A stretch of DNA of 50,141 bases from the NCBI RefSeq assembly GCF_023150065.1, contig NZ_JAKLLN010000003.1, positions 1-50,141 of the forward strand. The letters are read 5' to 3'. The notes beneath the pieces were generated by a model that worked only from the letters and a program-made list of their open reading frames with translations, was not told the DNA's origin and made no database searches. Source of the DNA: Zoogloea sp. (GTDB taxonomy: Bacteria; Pseudomonadota; Gammaproteobacteria; Burkholderiales; Rhodocyclaceae). A program made the position numbers and the translations under genes. Shown here one piece after another: positions 23,629 to 32,953 of this stretch; positions within the stretch are counted from its first letter, which is position 1, and every line of letters starts with the position of its first letter.

Positions 23629-24735
23629 ATGGCCACGATCATGCGTTTCGCTCCCCGCGTCACCCTGCTCCTCGCCCTCGGGCTTGCCGGCTGTGGCAAC
23701 AAGCCCGAAGCGGCCCCGGACAAGCCTTCCGGCCCGCCCCCCACGCTGATCACCACCACCACTTCACGCAGCCTGGCCCTCGACATCACCGAGGACACCC
23801 TCGGTACCCTGGAGGCCCTGATCGACCCCAGCATCGGAGCCGAAGTGGCAGGCCGTGTCACCCGGGTGCTGGCCCATAGCGGTGACAAGGTCCGACGTGG
23901 GCAGCTGATCGCCGAACTGGACGCCACCGACTTCACCATCCAGACCCGGGTCGATGGTGCCGAGATTGCCCGCCTGGAAGCCCTGGTGGCCCAGGCCGAG
24001 CGCTTTGCCGAACGTCAGCAGGATCTGGTCGCCAAGGGCTTCATCTCCCGCAACGGCGCCGAGGACAGCCTGGCCCAGCGCGACGCCCTGCGCGCCCAGC
24101 TGGCCACCGCCCGGGCGCGGGAGAGCGCCACCCGCAATGATCTCGGGCGCACCCGGGTTGTGGCCCCGGTGGACGGCATCATCGAAACCCAGATCGTCTC
24201 CCCCGGTGACTACGTCAAGGTGGGCGATCCGCTCTTCCGCCTGATTTCCAACCGCATCCTGCGCGCCCACCTGCCCTACCCCGAGTCGGCGGCGGGTCGC
24301 ATCCGGGCCGGCCAGCCCGTGCGCCTGAGTCTGCCCCACCTGCCGGGCAAGGTGATCGAGGGTACGGTCGAGGACGTGAAGCCCACCATCAACGATAGCA
24401 GCCGGGCCCTGGACGTCCTCGTGCGGGTCAGCAACGACGGCAGCCTGCTGTCCGGCGGCACCGTCAATGCCTCCATCGTCACCGGGCACAAGGCCGCAGC
24501 GGTGATGGTTCCCGAGCAGAGCGTGGTGTTGCGGCCGGCCGGCAAGGTGGTCTATGTGATTGCCGGTGGCAAGGCCGTCCAGCGGATCGTAGAGATCGGC
24601 GCCAAACGCGACGGTCGCGTGGAGATCGTCAAGGGCCTGGCCGAGGGCGAGACCGTCGCCGAGGACGGCGCGGGCTTCCTGAGCGACGGCGCCGCCGTCA
24701 ATATCAAGGCATCCCCCACCCCCACCAAGCCATGA
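23629..24735 (+). CDS. RND efflux periplasmic adaptor lipoprotein
   Basis: The 368-residue protein has a lipoprotein signal (lipobox LAGC) preceding GNKPEAAP, a lipoyl/barrel-sandwich domain split by an alpha-hairpin (residues about 65-190, with ALIDPSIGAEVAGRV and TRVVAPVDGII), and a beta-barrel and membrane-proximal domain. It is a membrane fusion protein that links an RND pump to an outer-membrane channel. An ATG at 23641 is an alternative start that still leaves a complete signal. The stop overlaps the pump gene by ATGA. No outer-membrane channel gene is present nearby, so a shared TolC-like protein is likely. The substrate is unknown. Confidence 0.9.
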   Translation: MATIMRFAPRVTLLLALGLAGCGNKPEAAPDKPSGPPPTLITTTTSRSLALDITEDTLGTLEALIDPSIGAEVAGRVTRVLAHSGDKVRRGQLIAELDATDFTIQTRVDGAEIARLEALVAQAERFAERQQDLVAKGFISRNGAEDSLAQRDALRAQLATARARESATRNDLGRTRVVAPVDGIIETQIVSPGDYVKVGDPLFRLISNRILRAHLPYPESAAGRIRAGQPVRLSLPHLPGKVIEGTVEDVKPTINDSSRALDVLVRVSNDGSLLSGGTVNASIVTGHKAAAVMVPEQSVVLRPAGKVVYVIAGGKAVQRIVEIGAKRDGRVEIVKGLAEGETVAEDGAGFLSDGAAVNIKASPTPTKP

Positions 24736-27700
24736 CCCTGCCCGAGCTTTCCATCAAGCGCCACGTGCTGGCGTGGATGATGAGCGCCGTGCTGGTGCTG
24801 GTGGGCGTGATCGGCTACCAGCGGATCGGCATGGACCGCTTTCCCTACATCGAATTTCCGGTCATCTCGATCACCACGGCGCTGAAGGGCGCCAACCCGG
24901 ACATCGTCGATTCGAGCATCACCAACGTCATCGAATCGGCCGTCAACAGTGTGCCGGGCATCGAGCACGTACAGTCCACCTCCTCGCCGGGGGTGTCGGT
25001 GGTCAACATCACCTTCGCCCTAGAGAAGAAGGTGGACGTGGCCTTCAACGAAGTCCAGTCGAAGGTCAATCAGGTGCTGCGCCGCCTGCCCAAGGACGTG
25101 GACCCGCCGGTCATCGCCAAGGTCGAGACCAATGCCCAGCCCATCATGTGGCTGGCCCTGCAGGGCGACCGCACCCAGCAGCAGCTCAACCAGTACGCCC
25201 TCAATGTGCTCAAGAAGCGCCTCGAGACCATCGACGGCGTGGGCGAGGTACGCCTCGGCGGGCGCCGAGACCGCACCATCCGGGTCAACCTGCTGCCCGA
25301 CCGCATGGCCGCCCATGCGGTCACGGCCCAGGACATCAGCGACGCCTTCAGCCGGGAGCATGTGCAGCTCGCTGGGGGCTTCGTGGTCGGCCAGAAAACC
25401 GAAAGCCTGCTCAAGCTCGATCTGGAGTTTCACCAGGCAGATACGCTCCAGGGCCTCATCGTCGCCTGGCGCAACAAGGCACCGATTCGCCTGGGGGACG
25501 TAGCGGAGATCGAAGACGGCCTCACCGACAACCGCCAGCTGGCCCGCTTCAACGGCCAGACCACCGTGGGCCTGGGCATGGTGAAGATCGCCAACGCCAA
25601 CACCGTGGCCATCACCGAACGCATCCTGGAGCGCGTGGAACGCGAGCTGCGCCCGGCCCTGCCGCCGGGCATGAGCCTGTCGGTGGTCTCCAACGACGCG
25701 GTCTTCATCCTCGAGATCGTGGACTCGCTCAAAGAGCACCTGATCGAGGGCACCCTGCTGGCCTCCCTGGTGGTGTGGTTCTTTCTGCGTTCAGTGCGCT
25801 CCACCCTGATCATCGCCCTGGCCATTCCGGTGTCCCTGATGGGGGCCATCGCCGTCATCTATTTTGCCGGCTTCACCCTCAACTCCCTCACCATGCTGGC
25901 CCTGCTGCTGCTCATCGGGGTGGTGGTGGACGACGCCATCGTGGTGCTGGAAAACATCTTCCGGCACCGGGAGGAGCTGGACCCCGACCCGGTCTCGGCC
26001 GCCATCAACGGCAGCAACGAGGTGGTCTTTGCCGTCATGGCCGCCACCCTGTCGCTGGTGTGCATCTTTGCACCGGTGGCCTTCATCTCCGGGATCATCG
26101 GCCAGTTCTTCCGCAGCTTTGCCCTGGTCGTCACCTTTGGCGTGCTGGTGTCGCTGTTCGTATCCCTCACCCTCACGCCCATGTTGTGTGCCCGCTACCT
26201 GCGGGTCGAGAAGCAGCATGGCCCCGTCTACCGGGCCTTCGACCGCCTGTTTGTAGCCCTGGACGCCCTCTATGTGCGCCTGCTGGAAGGCGCCCTCACC
26301 CATCGCCTGTGGGTGCTGCTGGCAACCCTGGCGGTGGTCGGCTCCAGCGCTTTCTTCTTTGCCCAGGTGGGCAAGGCCTTTACCCCGGAGCAGGACGAGG
26401 GGCGTTTCCTGGTGTCCTTGCGCACCCCGCTGGGCTCGAGCATCGACTATACGGACAGCAAGCTGCGCGAGGTGGAGGCCATTCTCGACCGGCACCCGGA
26501 GATCCGCTCCGAGTTCGCCCTGATCGGCCTCGGCACCGCCGGGCAGGTGAACCAGGGAACGGTGGTCGTGCGCATGGTTCCGCGGGAGGAGCGCAGCGTG
26601 AAGCAGCAGGACGTGATTCCACTGCTGCGCAAGGAGTTCAGTCAGATCGCCGGTGCCCGGGTGTTTGCTGCACCGTATCCGATGGTCCAGGGGCAGCGGG
26701 GCGAGCCGCTGCAGTTCGTGCTCACCGGCGAGAACCTGCAGGAGCTCGGCCGCCATGCGATGGCCCTGCAACGCAAGCTGGCCACCGTCCCCGGCATCGG
26801 CCGCATGGACACCGACCTGCAGCTCGACCTGCCCCAGCTGGCCTTCGCCCCCGACCGCCTGCGCATCGCCGACGCCGGCCTGAGCACCCAGGACGTGGCC
26901 CTGGCCATCAACATGCTCACCGGCGGGGTGGACATCGCCAAATACAGCGACGAGCCCGGCGACGGCCAGCGCTACGACATTCGGGTGAAGGCTCGGGAAG
27001 GCAGCTTCACCCAGCCCTCCGACCTGTCGAAGATCTTCCTGCGCAACAAATCGGGCCAGCTGGTGCGTCTCGACAGCGTGGCCAGCTTCCGGGAAACCCT
27101 GGGGCCGGCGGTTGTCGGGCGATTCGACCTGCAATACGCCGCCACTTTCTATGCCTCCCCGACCCTGCCCCTGGGCGAGGCGGTGGAGGTGGTCAAGCGC
27201 AGCGCGGCAGAGCTGCTGCCCACGGGCTATCAGGTCAAGCTGATCGGTCAGGCCGAGGAGTTCGGCAAGACGCAAAAGTACATGAGCTTCACCTTTGCCC
27301 TGGCCCTCACCCTGCTTTACATGGTGCTGGCCAGCCAGTTCAACAGCTTCGTACAGCCCTTCATCGTGATGCTGGCGCAGCCTCTGGCCATCGTCGGGGG
27401 CGTGGCGGCCCTGTGGGCCACGGGCCACACCCTGAACATCTACTCGATGATCGGCCTGGTGCTGCTGATCGGCCTGGTGGCCAAGAATTCGATCCTGCTG
27501 GTGGACCTCACCAACCAGCGGCGCGGCGAAGGCCTGCCGGTGGACGCCGCCCTGCGCAATGCCTGCCCGATCCGCATGCGTCCGGTGCTGATGACCTCGG
27601 CCACGGTGATCCTGGCCCTGGCGCCGGCAGCACTGGGCTTTGGCGCCGGCAACGAGACCAACCAGCCCCTGGCCATCGCTGTGATCGGCGGCATGATCAG

Positions 27701-27800
27701 TTCAACCCTGCTGACCCTGGTGGTGGTGCCGGCGGTGTATTCGCTGGTGGAGGGGTGGCGCGAGCGGCGCCACAAGGCTGCTGTGGTAGTGGGCGGCTGA
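24732..27800 (+). CDS. RND (HAE1-family) efflux pump, inner-membrane subunit
   Basis: The 1022-residue protein shows the twofold RND plan: an N-terminal helix, a large periplasmic loop, a helix bundle (residues about 335-540), a second periplasmic loop and a final bundle (about 850-1010). The proton-relay pair is in LIGVVVDDAIVVLENIF; the partner lysine is in LLIGLVAKNSILLVDL. Both favour hydrophobe/amphiphile efflux rather than heavy metals. It is co-translated with the adaptor. It converges on the exonuclease gene with 39 bases between. Confidence 0.93.
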   Translation: MTLPELSIKRHVLAWMMSAVLVLVGVIGYQRIGMDRFPYIEFPVISITTALKGANPDIVDSSITNVIESAVNSVPGIEHVQSTSSPGVSVVNITFALEKKVDVAFNEVQSKVNQVLRRLPKDVDPPVIAKVETNAQPIMWLALQGDRTQQQLNQYALNVLKKRLETIDGVGEVRLGGRRDRTIRVNLLPDRMAAHAVTAQDISDAFSREHVQLAGGFVVGQKTESLLKLDLEFHQADTLQGLIVAWRNKAPIRLGDVAEIEDGLTDNRQLARFNGQTTVGLGMVKIANANTVAITERILERVERELRPALPPGMSLSVVSNDAVFILEIVDSLKEHLIEGTLLASLVVWFFLRSVRSTLIIALAIPVSLMGAIAVIYFAGFTLNSLTMLALLLLIGVVVDDAIVVLENIFRHREELDPDPVSAAINGSNEVVFAVMAATLSLVCIFAPVAFISGIIGQFFRSFALVVTFGVLVSLFVSLTLTPMLCARYLRVEKQHGPVYRAFDRLFVALDALYVRLLEGALTHRLWVLLATLAVVGSSAFFFAQVGKAFTPEQDEGRFLVSLRTPLGSSIDYTDSKLREVEAILDRHPEIRSEFALIGLGTAGQVNQGTVVVRMVPREERSVKQQDVIPLLRKEFSQIAGARVFAAPYPMVQGQRGEPLQFVLTGENLQELGRHAMALQRKLATVPGIGRMDTDLQLDLPQLAFAPDRLRIADAGLSTQDVALAINMLTGGVDIAKYSDEPGDGQRYDIRVKAREGSFTQPSDLSKIFLRNKSGQLVRLDSVASFRETLGPAVVGRFDLQYAATFYASPTLPLGEAVEVVKRSAAELLPTGYQVKLIGQAEEFGKTQKYMSFTFALALTLLYMVLASQFNSFVQPFIVMLAQPLAIVGGVAALWATGHTLNIYSMIGLVLLIGLVAKNSILLVDLTNQRRGEGLPVDAALRNACPIRMRPVLMTSATVILALAPAALGFGAGNETNQPLAIAVIGGMISSTLLTLVVVPAVYSLVEGWRERRHKAAVVVGG

Positions 27801-27839
27801 ACTTGAGAGGCATGGGGCTGCCGGGGCTACCCCGCTGGA

Positions 27840-29264
27840 CTACGGCGTGGCGGCCGGCCCCCGGGGCAAGACGCTGACGGAAGCCTTCCCGGCAGGCGTA
27901 TCCAGCCAGCGCAGCAGGATGCGATAGGTATCCAGATCAAAGACGCGGGGCGGCTCTGCTGCGATGAGCGCGGCCAGCGCCGCTTCATCCTCCACGGTAC
28001 CCAGCACACACCAACCATCCAGCAGATGAAAAGCAAGGCGGCCGGATTCAGGATGTGCCTCGCGGACCGTCACCGGCCCGGCCCAGGGCCAGCGCTTCAG
28101 GCGCAGGCTTTCCAGCACCTTCAGCAGACGTTGGTCGTGTTCGGCCGGGCTTTCCTTGCCGGCGCACACGCCGGCGCAGCGTTTCGCCGAGTGTGCCAGG
28201 CAGGGGCCGTCATTCCAGGGCTCCGTACCCAGACGCCGGGGGCACAGACGGTAGAGGCTGGCGAATTCACGCAGGGCGGCATCTGCCTCCTTCTTGCTGC
28301 GAAACGCGCCGTAAAGCGCGGCCCCCGACATGGGGTCAAGCCCGTTCAGGCTCTCCCGCACCAGGACCGGTCCACGTTTCCGGGCCGCATCGTAGCGCAG
28401 TCCGAAAACCCCCTCGGAATCCTGCTGCTGGCGATTTTCTGCAGGCTTCAGTGCGCGAAGCAAGCGTGATTCGAGGAGCAGGGCGCCCAGTTCCCCTGCC
28501 GTCACCTGCCAATCCACCCGCCGCACGTTCTGGGCGATCTTGGCTTCCTTGCTGTTACGGTGCTCGGACGAGAAATGGCTCATCACCCGGGAGCGCAGGC
28601 TGACGCCACGCCCCACATACACGGGGCGGTCATCCTCTCCGTAAAAGACATACACCCCCGGGCCTTCGGGGACGCCCTCGAGCACCCCCTCCGGCAGCCC
28701 CGCCGGCCGGCTCGGCGCCTTCATGGCCTTGACGATGGCCATGTCGAGCACACTCCGCTCGAAGCTGGCTGCAACGATGCCGGCAAACTGGTGCAGGGCC
28801 TCGGTATCGCCCATGGCCCGGTGACGGGCCGAGCAGGTCAGACCATGACGCTCGATCAGTGCATCCAGCCCATGCTTGTGGTGCTGGGGGTATAGCGCCC
28901 GGGACAGCTTGACGGTGCACAGCACCGGCGCGTCAAAGCGCTCGCCGATGCGCTGGAATTCGTTCTTGATGAAGCCGTAGTCGAAACGGGCGTTGTGGGC
29001 GACAAAGATGCAGTCGGCGAACAACTGCCGTATCCGGATAGCCAGCTCGGCAAAAGCCGGAGCATCGGCCACCATCTCATCGGTGATGCCGACCAGGCTC
29101 TGGATGTTGTCGGGAATGGGAATGCCCGGATTGACCAGGCTGGACCAGCGTTCGACAAGCTCACCGTCTTCAACCCGCAGGACGGCGATCTCGGTAACCC
29201 GGTCGACCACCGGATTGGCTCCGGTGGTTTCGACGTCAATGAAGGCGAGTCGTGGCGCGAACAA
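27840..29264 (-). CDS. DEDDh 3'-5' exonuclease fused to a GIY-YIG (UvrC/Cho-like) domain
   Basis: In the 474-residue protein, residues 1-170 are a DnaQ-like exonuclease with FIDVETTG (Exo I), VAHNARFDYGF (Exo II) and HRAMGDTEAL (Exo III with the DEDDh histidine). Residues about 200-290 form a GIY-YIG nuclease domain (GPGVYVFYGED, VYVGRGVSLRSR). The C-terminal 180 residues resemble the cysteine-containing part of Cho-like proteins (CPRRLG, CLAHSAKRCAGVC). The family is known, commonly annotated as a DNA polymerase III epsilon-like/UvrC-like protein, and likely acts in DNA repair. The open frame starts with TTG, 8 bases after the DUF3460 stop, which suits coupled translation; no better start is visible. 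Confidence 0.88.
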   Translation of the reverse strand: MFAPRLAFIDVETTGANPVVDRVTEIAVLRVEDGELVERWSSLVNPGIPIPDNIQSLVGITDEMVADAPAFAELAIRIRQLFADCIFVAHNARFDYGFIKNEFQRIGERFDAPVLCTVKLSRALYPQHHKHGLDALIERHGLTCSARHRAMGDTEALHQFAGIVAASFERSVLDMAIVKAMKAPSRPAGLPEGVLEGVPEGPGVYVFYGEDDRPVYVGRGVSLRSRVMSHFSSEHRNSKEAKIAQNVRRVDWQVTAGELGALLLESRLLRALKPAENRQQQDSEGVFGLRYDAARKRGPVLVRESLNGLDPMSGAALYGAFRSKKEADAALREFASLYRLCPRRLGTEPWNDGPCLAHSAKRCAGVCAGKESPAEHDQRLLKVLESLRLKRWPWAGPVTVREAHPESGRLAFHLLDGWCVLGTVEDEAALAALIAAEPPRVFDLDTYRILLRWLDTPAGKASVSVLPRGPAATP

Positions 29265-29272
29265 TCCGCCGC

Positions 29273-29461
29273 TTAACCTTCAGTCGAGTAGGGATAGGCC
29301 TTGGCCGGCACCTTGCCCTCGGCGTACTGCCGGGTGGTCTCGGCATCCTGGGGCTTGTCCCACCACAGGGCACGGCCTTTTTTCTGTTCTTCACGCTCTT
29401 CCGGATGCTTCTCCATCCATTCGCGCATGAATTTTGTGTGCTCGGATTCGTAACCTGCCAT
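29273..29461 (-). CDS. DUF3460 family small protein
   Basis: This 62-residue hydrophilic protein opens with MAGYESEHTKFMREW and contains ALWWDKP, the features of the DUF3460 family that is common in betaproteobacteria and of unknown function. A good ribosome site (GGGAGA) lies 6 bases before the ATG complementary to 29459-29461. It is in the same transcription unit as spoT and the exonuclease gene. No signal or membrane segment. Confidence 0.88.
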   Translation of the reverse strand: MAGYESEHTKFMREWMEKHPEEREEQKKGRALWWDKPQDAETTRQYAEGKVPAKAYPYSTEG

Positions 29462-29499
29462 GTTTGATCTCCCTTTTAGCGGCGTGGATTCTAGCAGCC

Positions 29500-31710
29500 T
29501 CAGGCGCTTTTCTGGTCGCCCTTGAGACGGTTGATACGGACCACCTCGGGGATGTTGCGCACCCCGCGGATGACTTTGGCCAGATGCAGGCGGTGGGTGA
29601 CCTGCAGGGTAATGTAGATGGTGGAGTAGGCCCCCTGCTCCCCATCGGTGCTCACGTTCTGGATGTTGCAGTCCTGCTCGGAGATGGCGTTGGCGACCTT
29701 GGCCAGCACCCCGCGCACGTTCTGGGTAAGGAGCTTGAGGGTGACATCGAAGAGGCGATCGGACGAAGCCTCCCACTCCACGTCGATCCAGCGGTCCCGC
29801 TCGCTGCGCAGCTTGCGGGCCTGGGGGCAGTCGTGGAGGTGCACCTCGAGCCCCTGCCCCTTGCGGATGATGCCGACGATAGGGTCGCCCGGAATAGGCC
29901 GGCAACAGCGGGCCAGCTGCACCGCCACCCCTTCGGTGCCGCGGATCAGGATGGCGCCGGCGGGCTTGGGCTTGACCACATCGGCACGGCCCGACTCCAC
30001 GTCCTGGATCTCCGCCAAGCGCCGCGCCACGATGGCCGGCAGGCGACGCCCGAGACCGATATCGGTCATCAGCTCACGGCGGTTGGGCAGGGTGAATTCC
30101 TTCAGGAAGCGATCCCAGGCAAACATGCTCACCTGGCCGAGGGTCAGGCCATGGGGCCGCAGGGCCTGGTTGAGCAGGCGCTCGCCCAGGGTAGAGGCTT
30201 CTTCCTGCTGGGCGTTCTTGAGGAAATGCCGGATCTGGGCCCGCGCCTTGCCGGTGCGCACATAGCTCAGCCAGGCCGGGTTGGGGCTGGCGTGGGCCGC
30301 GGTGATGATCTCGATCTGGTCGCCGTTGTGCAGCTCGGTGCGCAGGGGCATCAGCTCGCCGTTGATGCGCCCGGCCACGCAGCGGTTGCCCACGTCGGTA
30401 TGCACGGCGTAGGCAAAATCCACCACCGTCGCCCCCCGCGGCAGGGCGAAGATCTTGCCCTTGGGGGTGAAGGCATAGACCTCGCCGGGAAACAGGTCGA
30501 CCTTGACGTGCTCCAGGAACTCGCTGGAGTCACCGGAGGTGGACTGGAGCTCGAGCAGGGACTGCAGCCAGCTGTGGGTCTTGTGCTGGAGCTCGGTGAG
30601 GGTCTTCTCGTCTTCCTTGTACAGCCAGTGGGAGGCCACGCCGCTCTCGGCGATGTGGTTCATCTGGTGAGTGCGGATCTGCACCTCGACCGGCGTGCCG
30701 AAGGGCCCGATGAGCGTGGTGTGCAGGGACTGGTAACCATTGCCCTTGGGAATGGCGATGTAGTCCTTGAACTTGCCGGGCACCGGCTTGTAGAGGGCAT
30801 GCAAGGCACCGAGAGCCCGGTAGCAGGTCTGGATGTCGGGGACGATGACGCGGAAACCGTAGATGTCGAGCACCTGGGAGAAGCTCAGGCGCTTCTCGGC
30901 CATCTTGCGGTAGATGCTGTAGAGGTGCTTCTCGCGGCCGCGCACCTCGGCCTGGATGTCCCACTGGGGGAGGCGCTCCTCGATGGCAACGAGGATCTTG
31001 CCGACCACCTCGCGCCGATTGCCCCGGGCCGCCAGGATGGCCTTGGACAGCACGCCGAAACGCATCGGGTAGCGGTGCTTGAAGGCCAGCTCCTGGAGCT
31101 CCCGGTACAGACTGTTGAGCCCCAGCCGGTTGGCGATGGGGGCGTGGATCTCCTGGGTTTCCCGGGCAATGCGGCGACGCTTGTCGGGGCGCATGTGGTC
31201 GAGGGTCCGCATGTTGTGCAGACGGTCGGCCAGCTTGATCAGGATGACCCGCAGGTCGCTGGCCATGGCCAGCAGCATCTTGCGGAAGTTCTCGGCCTGG
31301 GCCTCTTCCTGGGACTGAAACTCGATCTTGTCGAGCTTGGAGACCCCATCCACCAGCTCGGCCGTGGTGCGCCCGAAACGCTCGGAGATCTCGGCCTTGG
31401 TGATGTGGGTGTCCTCCATCACATCATGGAGGAGGGCCGCGCACAGCGCCTGTGCATCCAGATGCCAGCCGGCGAGGATCTCGGCGACAGCTACCGGGTG
31501 GGAGATGTAGGGCTCGCCGCTCTTGCGCACCTGCCCGCGGTGGGCATCGGCAGAAAAATGGTAGGCCGCTTCGATGCGGCCCACGTCCTCCGGGCGGAGG
31601 TAAGCCGCAACCTGTGCCCTCAGCCGCCCGAAATCAAGGGGCAGGACACAGGAGGGAGGAGGCTGGAAAACGCCGCTACCACTGACGGGGATCGGGGCGG
31701 CGGATTCCAT
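29500..31710 (-). CDS. spoT: Bifunctional (p)ppGpp synthetase/hydrolase SpoT
   Basis: In the 736-residue Rel/Spo homologue, the hydrolase domain at the N-terminus is intact (HDVMEDT; HRGQVRKSGEPYISHP). The synthetase follows (YKPVPGKFKDYIAIPKGNGYQSLHT), then TGS (FTPKGKIFALPRGATVVDFAY), a helical region, a zinc-finger-like segment (CCRPIPGDPIVG) and a C-terminal ACT domain. The working HD motif makes this SpoT, not RelA. It controls the stringent response. The gene order gmk-rpoZ-spoT is conserved across proteobacteria. Confidence 0.95.
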   Translation of the reverse strand: MESAAPIPVSGSGVFQPPPSCVLPLDFGRLRAQVAAYLRPEDVGRIEAAYHFSADAHRGQVRKSGEPYISHPVAVAEILAGWHLDAQALCAALLHDVMEDTHITKAEISERFGRTTAELVDGVSKLDKIEFQSQEEAQAENFRKMLLAMASDLRVILIKLADRLHNMRTLDHMRPDKRRRIARETQEIHAPIANRLGLNSLYRELQELAFKHRYPMRFGVLSKAILAARGNRREVVGKILVAIEERLPQWDIQAEVRGREKHLYSIYRKMAEKRLSFSQVLDIYGFRVIVPDIQTCYRALGALHALYKPVPGKFKDYIAIPKGNGYQSLHTTLIGPFGTPVEVQIRTHQMNHIAESGVASHWLYKEDEKTLTELQHKTHSWLQSLLELQSTSGDSSEFLEHVKVDLFPGEVYAFTPKGKIFALPRGATVVDFAYAVHTDVGNRCVAGRINGELMPLRTELHNGDQIEIITAAHASPNPAWLSYVRTGKARAQIRHFLKNAQQEEASTLGERLLNQALRPHGLTLGQVSMFAWDRFLKEFTLPNRRELMTDIGLGRRLPAIVARRLAEIQDVESGRADVVKPKPAGAILIRGTEGVAVQLARCCRPIPGDPIVGIIRKGQGLEVHLHDCPQARKLRSERDRWIDVEWEASSDRLFDVTLKLLTQNVRGVLAKVANAISEQDCNIQNVSTDGEQGAYSTIYITLQVTHRLHLAKVIRGVRNIPEVVRINRLKGDQKSA

Positions 31711-31735
31711 GACATTGCTCTCTCGGGAAAGGCGT

Positions 31736-31951
31736 TCAGGCCTGACCGCGATTGAGGACTTCCGCCCCGACCTTGCCGGCAGCGATTTCGCGCAGCGCGA
31801 TCACGGTGGGCTTGTCCTTGTCGTGACGGTCCAGGTCCACCTGGGGGGTGGCGCCGGCGGTCAGCTGACGGGCACGGTAGGTCGCAGCCAGGGTCAGCTG
31901 GAAGCGGTTGGGAATTCTTTTCAGACAGTCGTCGACGGTAACGCGGGCCAT
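31736..31951 (-). CDS. rpoZ: RNA polymerase omega subunit
   Basis: The 71-residue protein begins [19 protein letters not shown] with the conserved [10 protein letters not shown] and [12 protein letters not shown] helices of omega. It binds beta-prime and assists RNA polymerase assembly, and forms one ppGpp site. The start complementary to 31949-31951 comes one base after the gmk stop. Confidence 0.96.
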   Translation of the reverse strand: MARVTVDDCLKRIPNRFQLTLAATYRARQLTAGATPQVDLDRHDKDKPTVIALREIAAGKVGAEVLNRGQA

Positions 31952-31952
31952 A

Positions 31953-32567
31953 TCAATCCTGTTCCAGGTAATGGAAAAACTCCGGCTTGCGTGCCTCCTG
32001 GTTGGCGTAGCGAAGCCGTGATGCTCGCACCACCGCAACCAGATCCTCGAGGGCGGCAGGCAAGTCTTCGTTGATTATAACGTAGTCGAACTCGGCCACA
32101 TGGCGCATCTCGTCCCGCGCGCCCAGCACCCGGCGGGCGATGACGTCCTCGGAATCCGTACCCCGACCTCGCAGGCGACGCTCCAGCTCCTCCACCGACG
32201 GGGGCAGGATGAACACGCCCACCGCCTTCGGAAAGACCTTGCGCACCTGCTGCGCGCCCTGCCAGTCGATCTCCAGCAGGATGTCGTTGCCGGCCGCGAT
32301 CTGCGTCTCCAGCCACGCGCGGGAGGTTCCGTAGTAATTGCTGTGGACCTCGGCCCACTCAAGGAATTCACCCTTGTCACGCAGGGCCCGGAAGGTGGGC
32401 ACATCGACAAAATGGTAGTGGGTGCCATCCACCTCGCCGGCGCGCGGGGCCCGGGTGGCGTAGGACACGGAGAGCTTCACCAGCGGATCGCGGGCCAGCA
32501 GGCCGCTGACCAAGGTGGTCTTGCCGGCACCGGAAGGTGCCGTGACGATGAACAGTGTGCCGGGCAT
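31953..32567 (-). CDS. gmk: Guanylate kinase
   Basis: The 204-residue kinase begins [19 protein letters not shown] (Walker A) and has the GMP-binding [19 protein letters not shown] segment. It phosphorylates GMP to GDP. The start was fixed by the family N-terminus and the AGGAAGAG ribosome site just upstream. That site is part of the yicC remnant junction, so the gene's expression signals lie close to the island boundary: any promoter from further upstream now belongs to the inserted element. Confidence 0.96.
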   Translation of the reverse strand: MPGTLFIVTAPSGAGKTTLVSGLLARDPLVKLSVSYATRAPRAGEVDGTHYHFVDVPTFRALRDKGEFLEWAEVHSNYYGTSRAWLETQIAAGNDILLEIDWQGAQQVRKVFPKAVGVFILPPSVEELERRLRGRGTDSEDVIARRVLGARDEMRHVAEFDYVIINEDLPAALEDLVAVVRASRLRYANQEARKPEFFHYLEQD

Positions 32568-32577
32568 GGGGCTCTTC

Positions 32578-32598
32578 CTACTCGATGTTCTGCACCTG
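32578..32598 (-). pseudogene. yicC 3'-end remnant, probable attachment-site core
   Basis: On the minus strand the last seven codons read QVQNIE-stop, the conserved C-terminus of YicC, which is normally encoded directly upstream of gmk. The codons before it (about 32599-32620) no longer match YicC. This is what remains when an integrative element inserts at the 3' end of yicC and the displaced tail stays on one side. The match is short, but it is in exactly the expected place. Confidence 0.55.
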
Positions 32599-32658
32599 AA
32601 GCGTGAGATGCGCTCCAAGTGGTTGATTTTCATGGCCTATTGGGGTTGTAGGCCTGCA

Positions 32659-32681
32659 TTTCCCCCACGATTTACCCCACA
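32659..32681. repeat. Two tandem 12-bp-period repeats beside the island edge
   Basis: TTTCCCCCACG (32659-32669) and TTTACCCCACA (32671-32681) are near-identical copies exactly 12 bases apart (minus-strand core GTGGGG). Short GTGGGG-type direct repeats next to an integration junction are typical of tyrosine-integrase arm sites. This assignment is inference. Confidence 0.45.
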
Positions 32682-32855
32682 AGATACCTGGGCTGGTGTG
32701 AGACGGAGTGACACGGCTGACGGCTGGCGCGCACATGATCGGACGAAGTCTATCAGCCGGTTCCGCCCTATCAATAGATCCGTGCGAAGTGTTCCTGGGC
32801 GAACAGCGATCACACTCATGATGAGCTCAAGCGTGCCCCATGCTGTAGCAGATGC

Positions 32856-32894
32856 GGTTATCAATTTGATGTATGTGGTATCCTCATTAAGAGG
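32856..32894 (+). promoter_or_regulatory. Candidate promoter and operator of the defence operon
   Basis: An extended -10, TG-G-TATCCT (hexamer 32879-32884), is the best promoter candidate; the -35 is poor (GGTTAT, 32856-32861). Between them is a perfect inverted repeat ATCAA-T-TTGAT (32860-32870), and over the -10 a second, CCTC-ATTAA-GAGG (32882-32894). Regulators of the CapW/BrxR family repress their own operon by binding such repeats, so autoregulation is likely. Confidence 0.45.
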
Positions 32895-32953
32895 TGAATA
32901 GAGTTCGACTTCTGGGTGAATCGTCGGTTGACGACGAGACTTTGGGGAAACCG

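Larger units (their letters stand above)
32599..32953. other. Intergenic island edge between gmk and the WYL regulator
   Basis: I see no gene in these 355 bases. The stretch is more AT-rich than the core genes near its right end. It holds the arm-type repeats (32659-32681), a CTCATGATGAG palindrome (32814-32824) and the regulator promoter region. No integrase gene is present at this end. Confidence 0.6.

Noticed and set aside
24773-27877. A 1034-codon frame within the RND pump gene and similar long frames opposite spoT and pilQ
   Set aside because: These are shadow frames produced by high GC content; the encoded RND, SpoT and PilQ proteins have complete family motifs.
32568-32953. tRNA or tmRNA gene as the integration target
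   Set aside because: No cloverleaf, TTC-box or CCA end is visible; the yicC 3' end explains the junction better.
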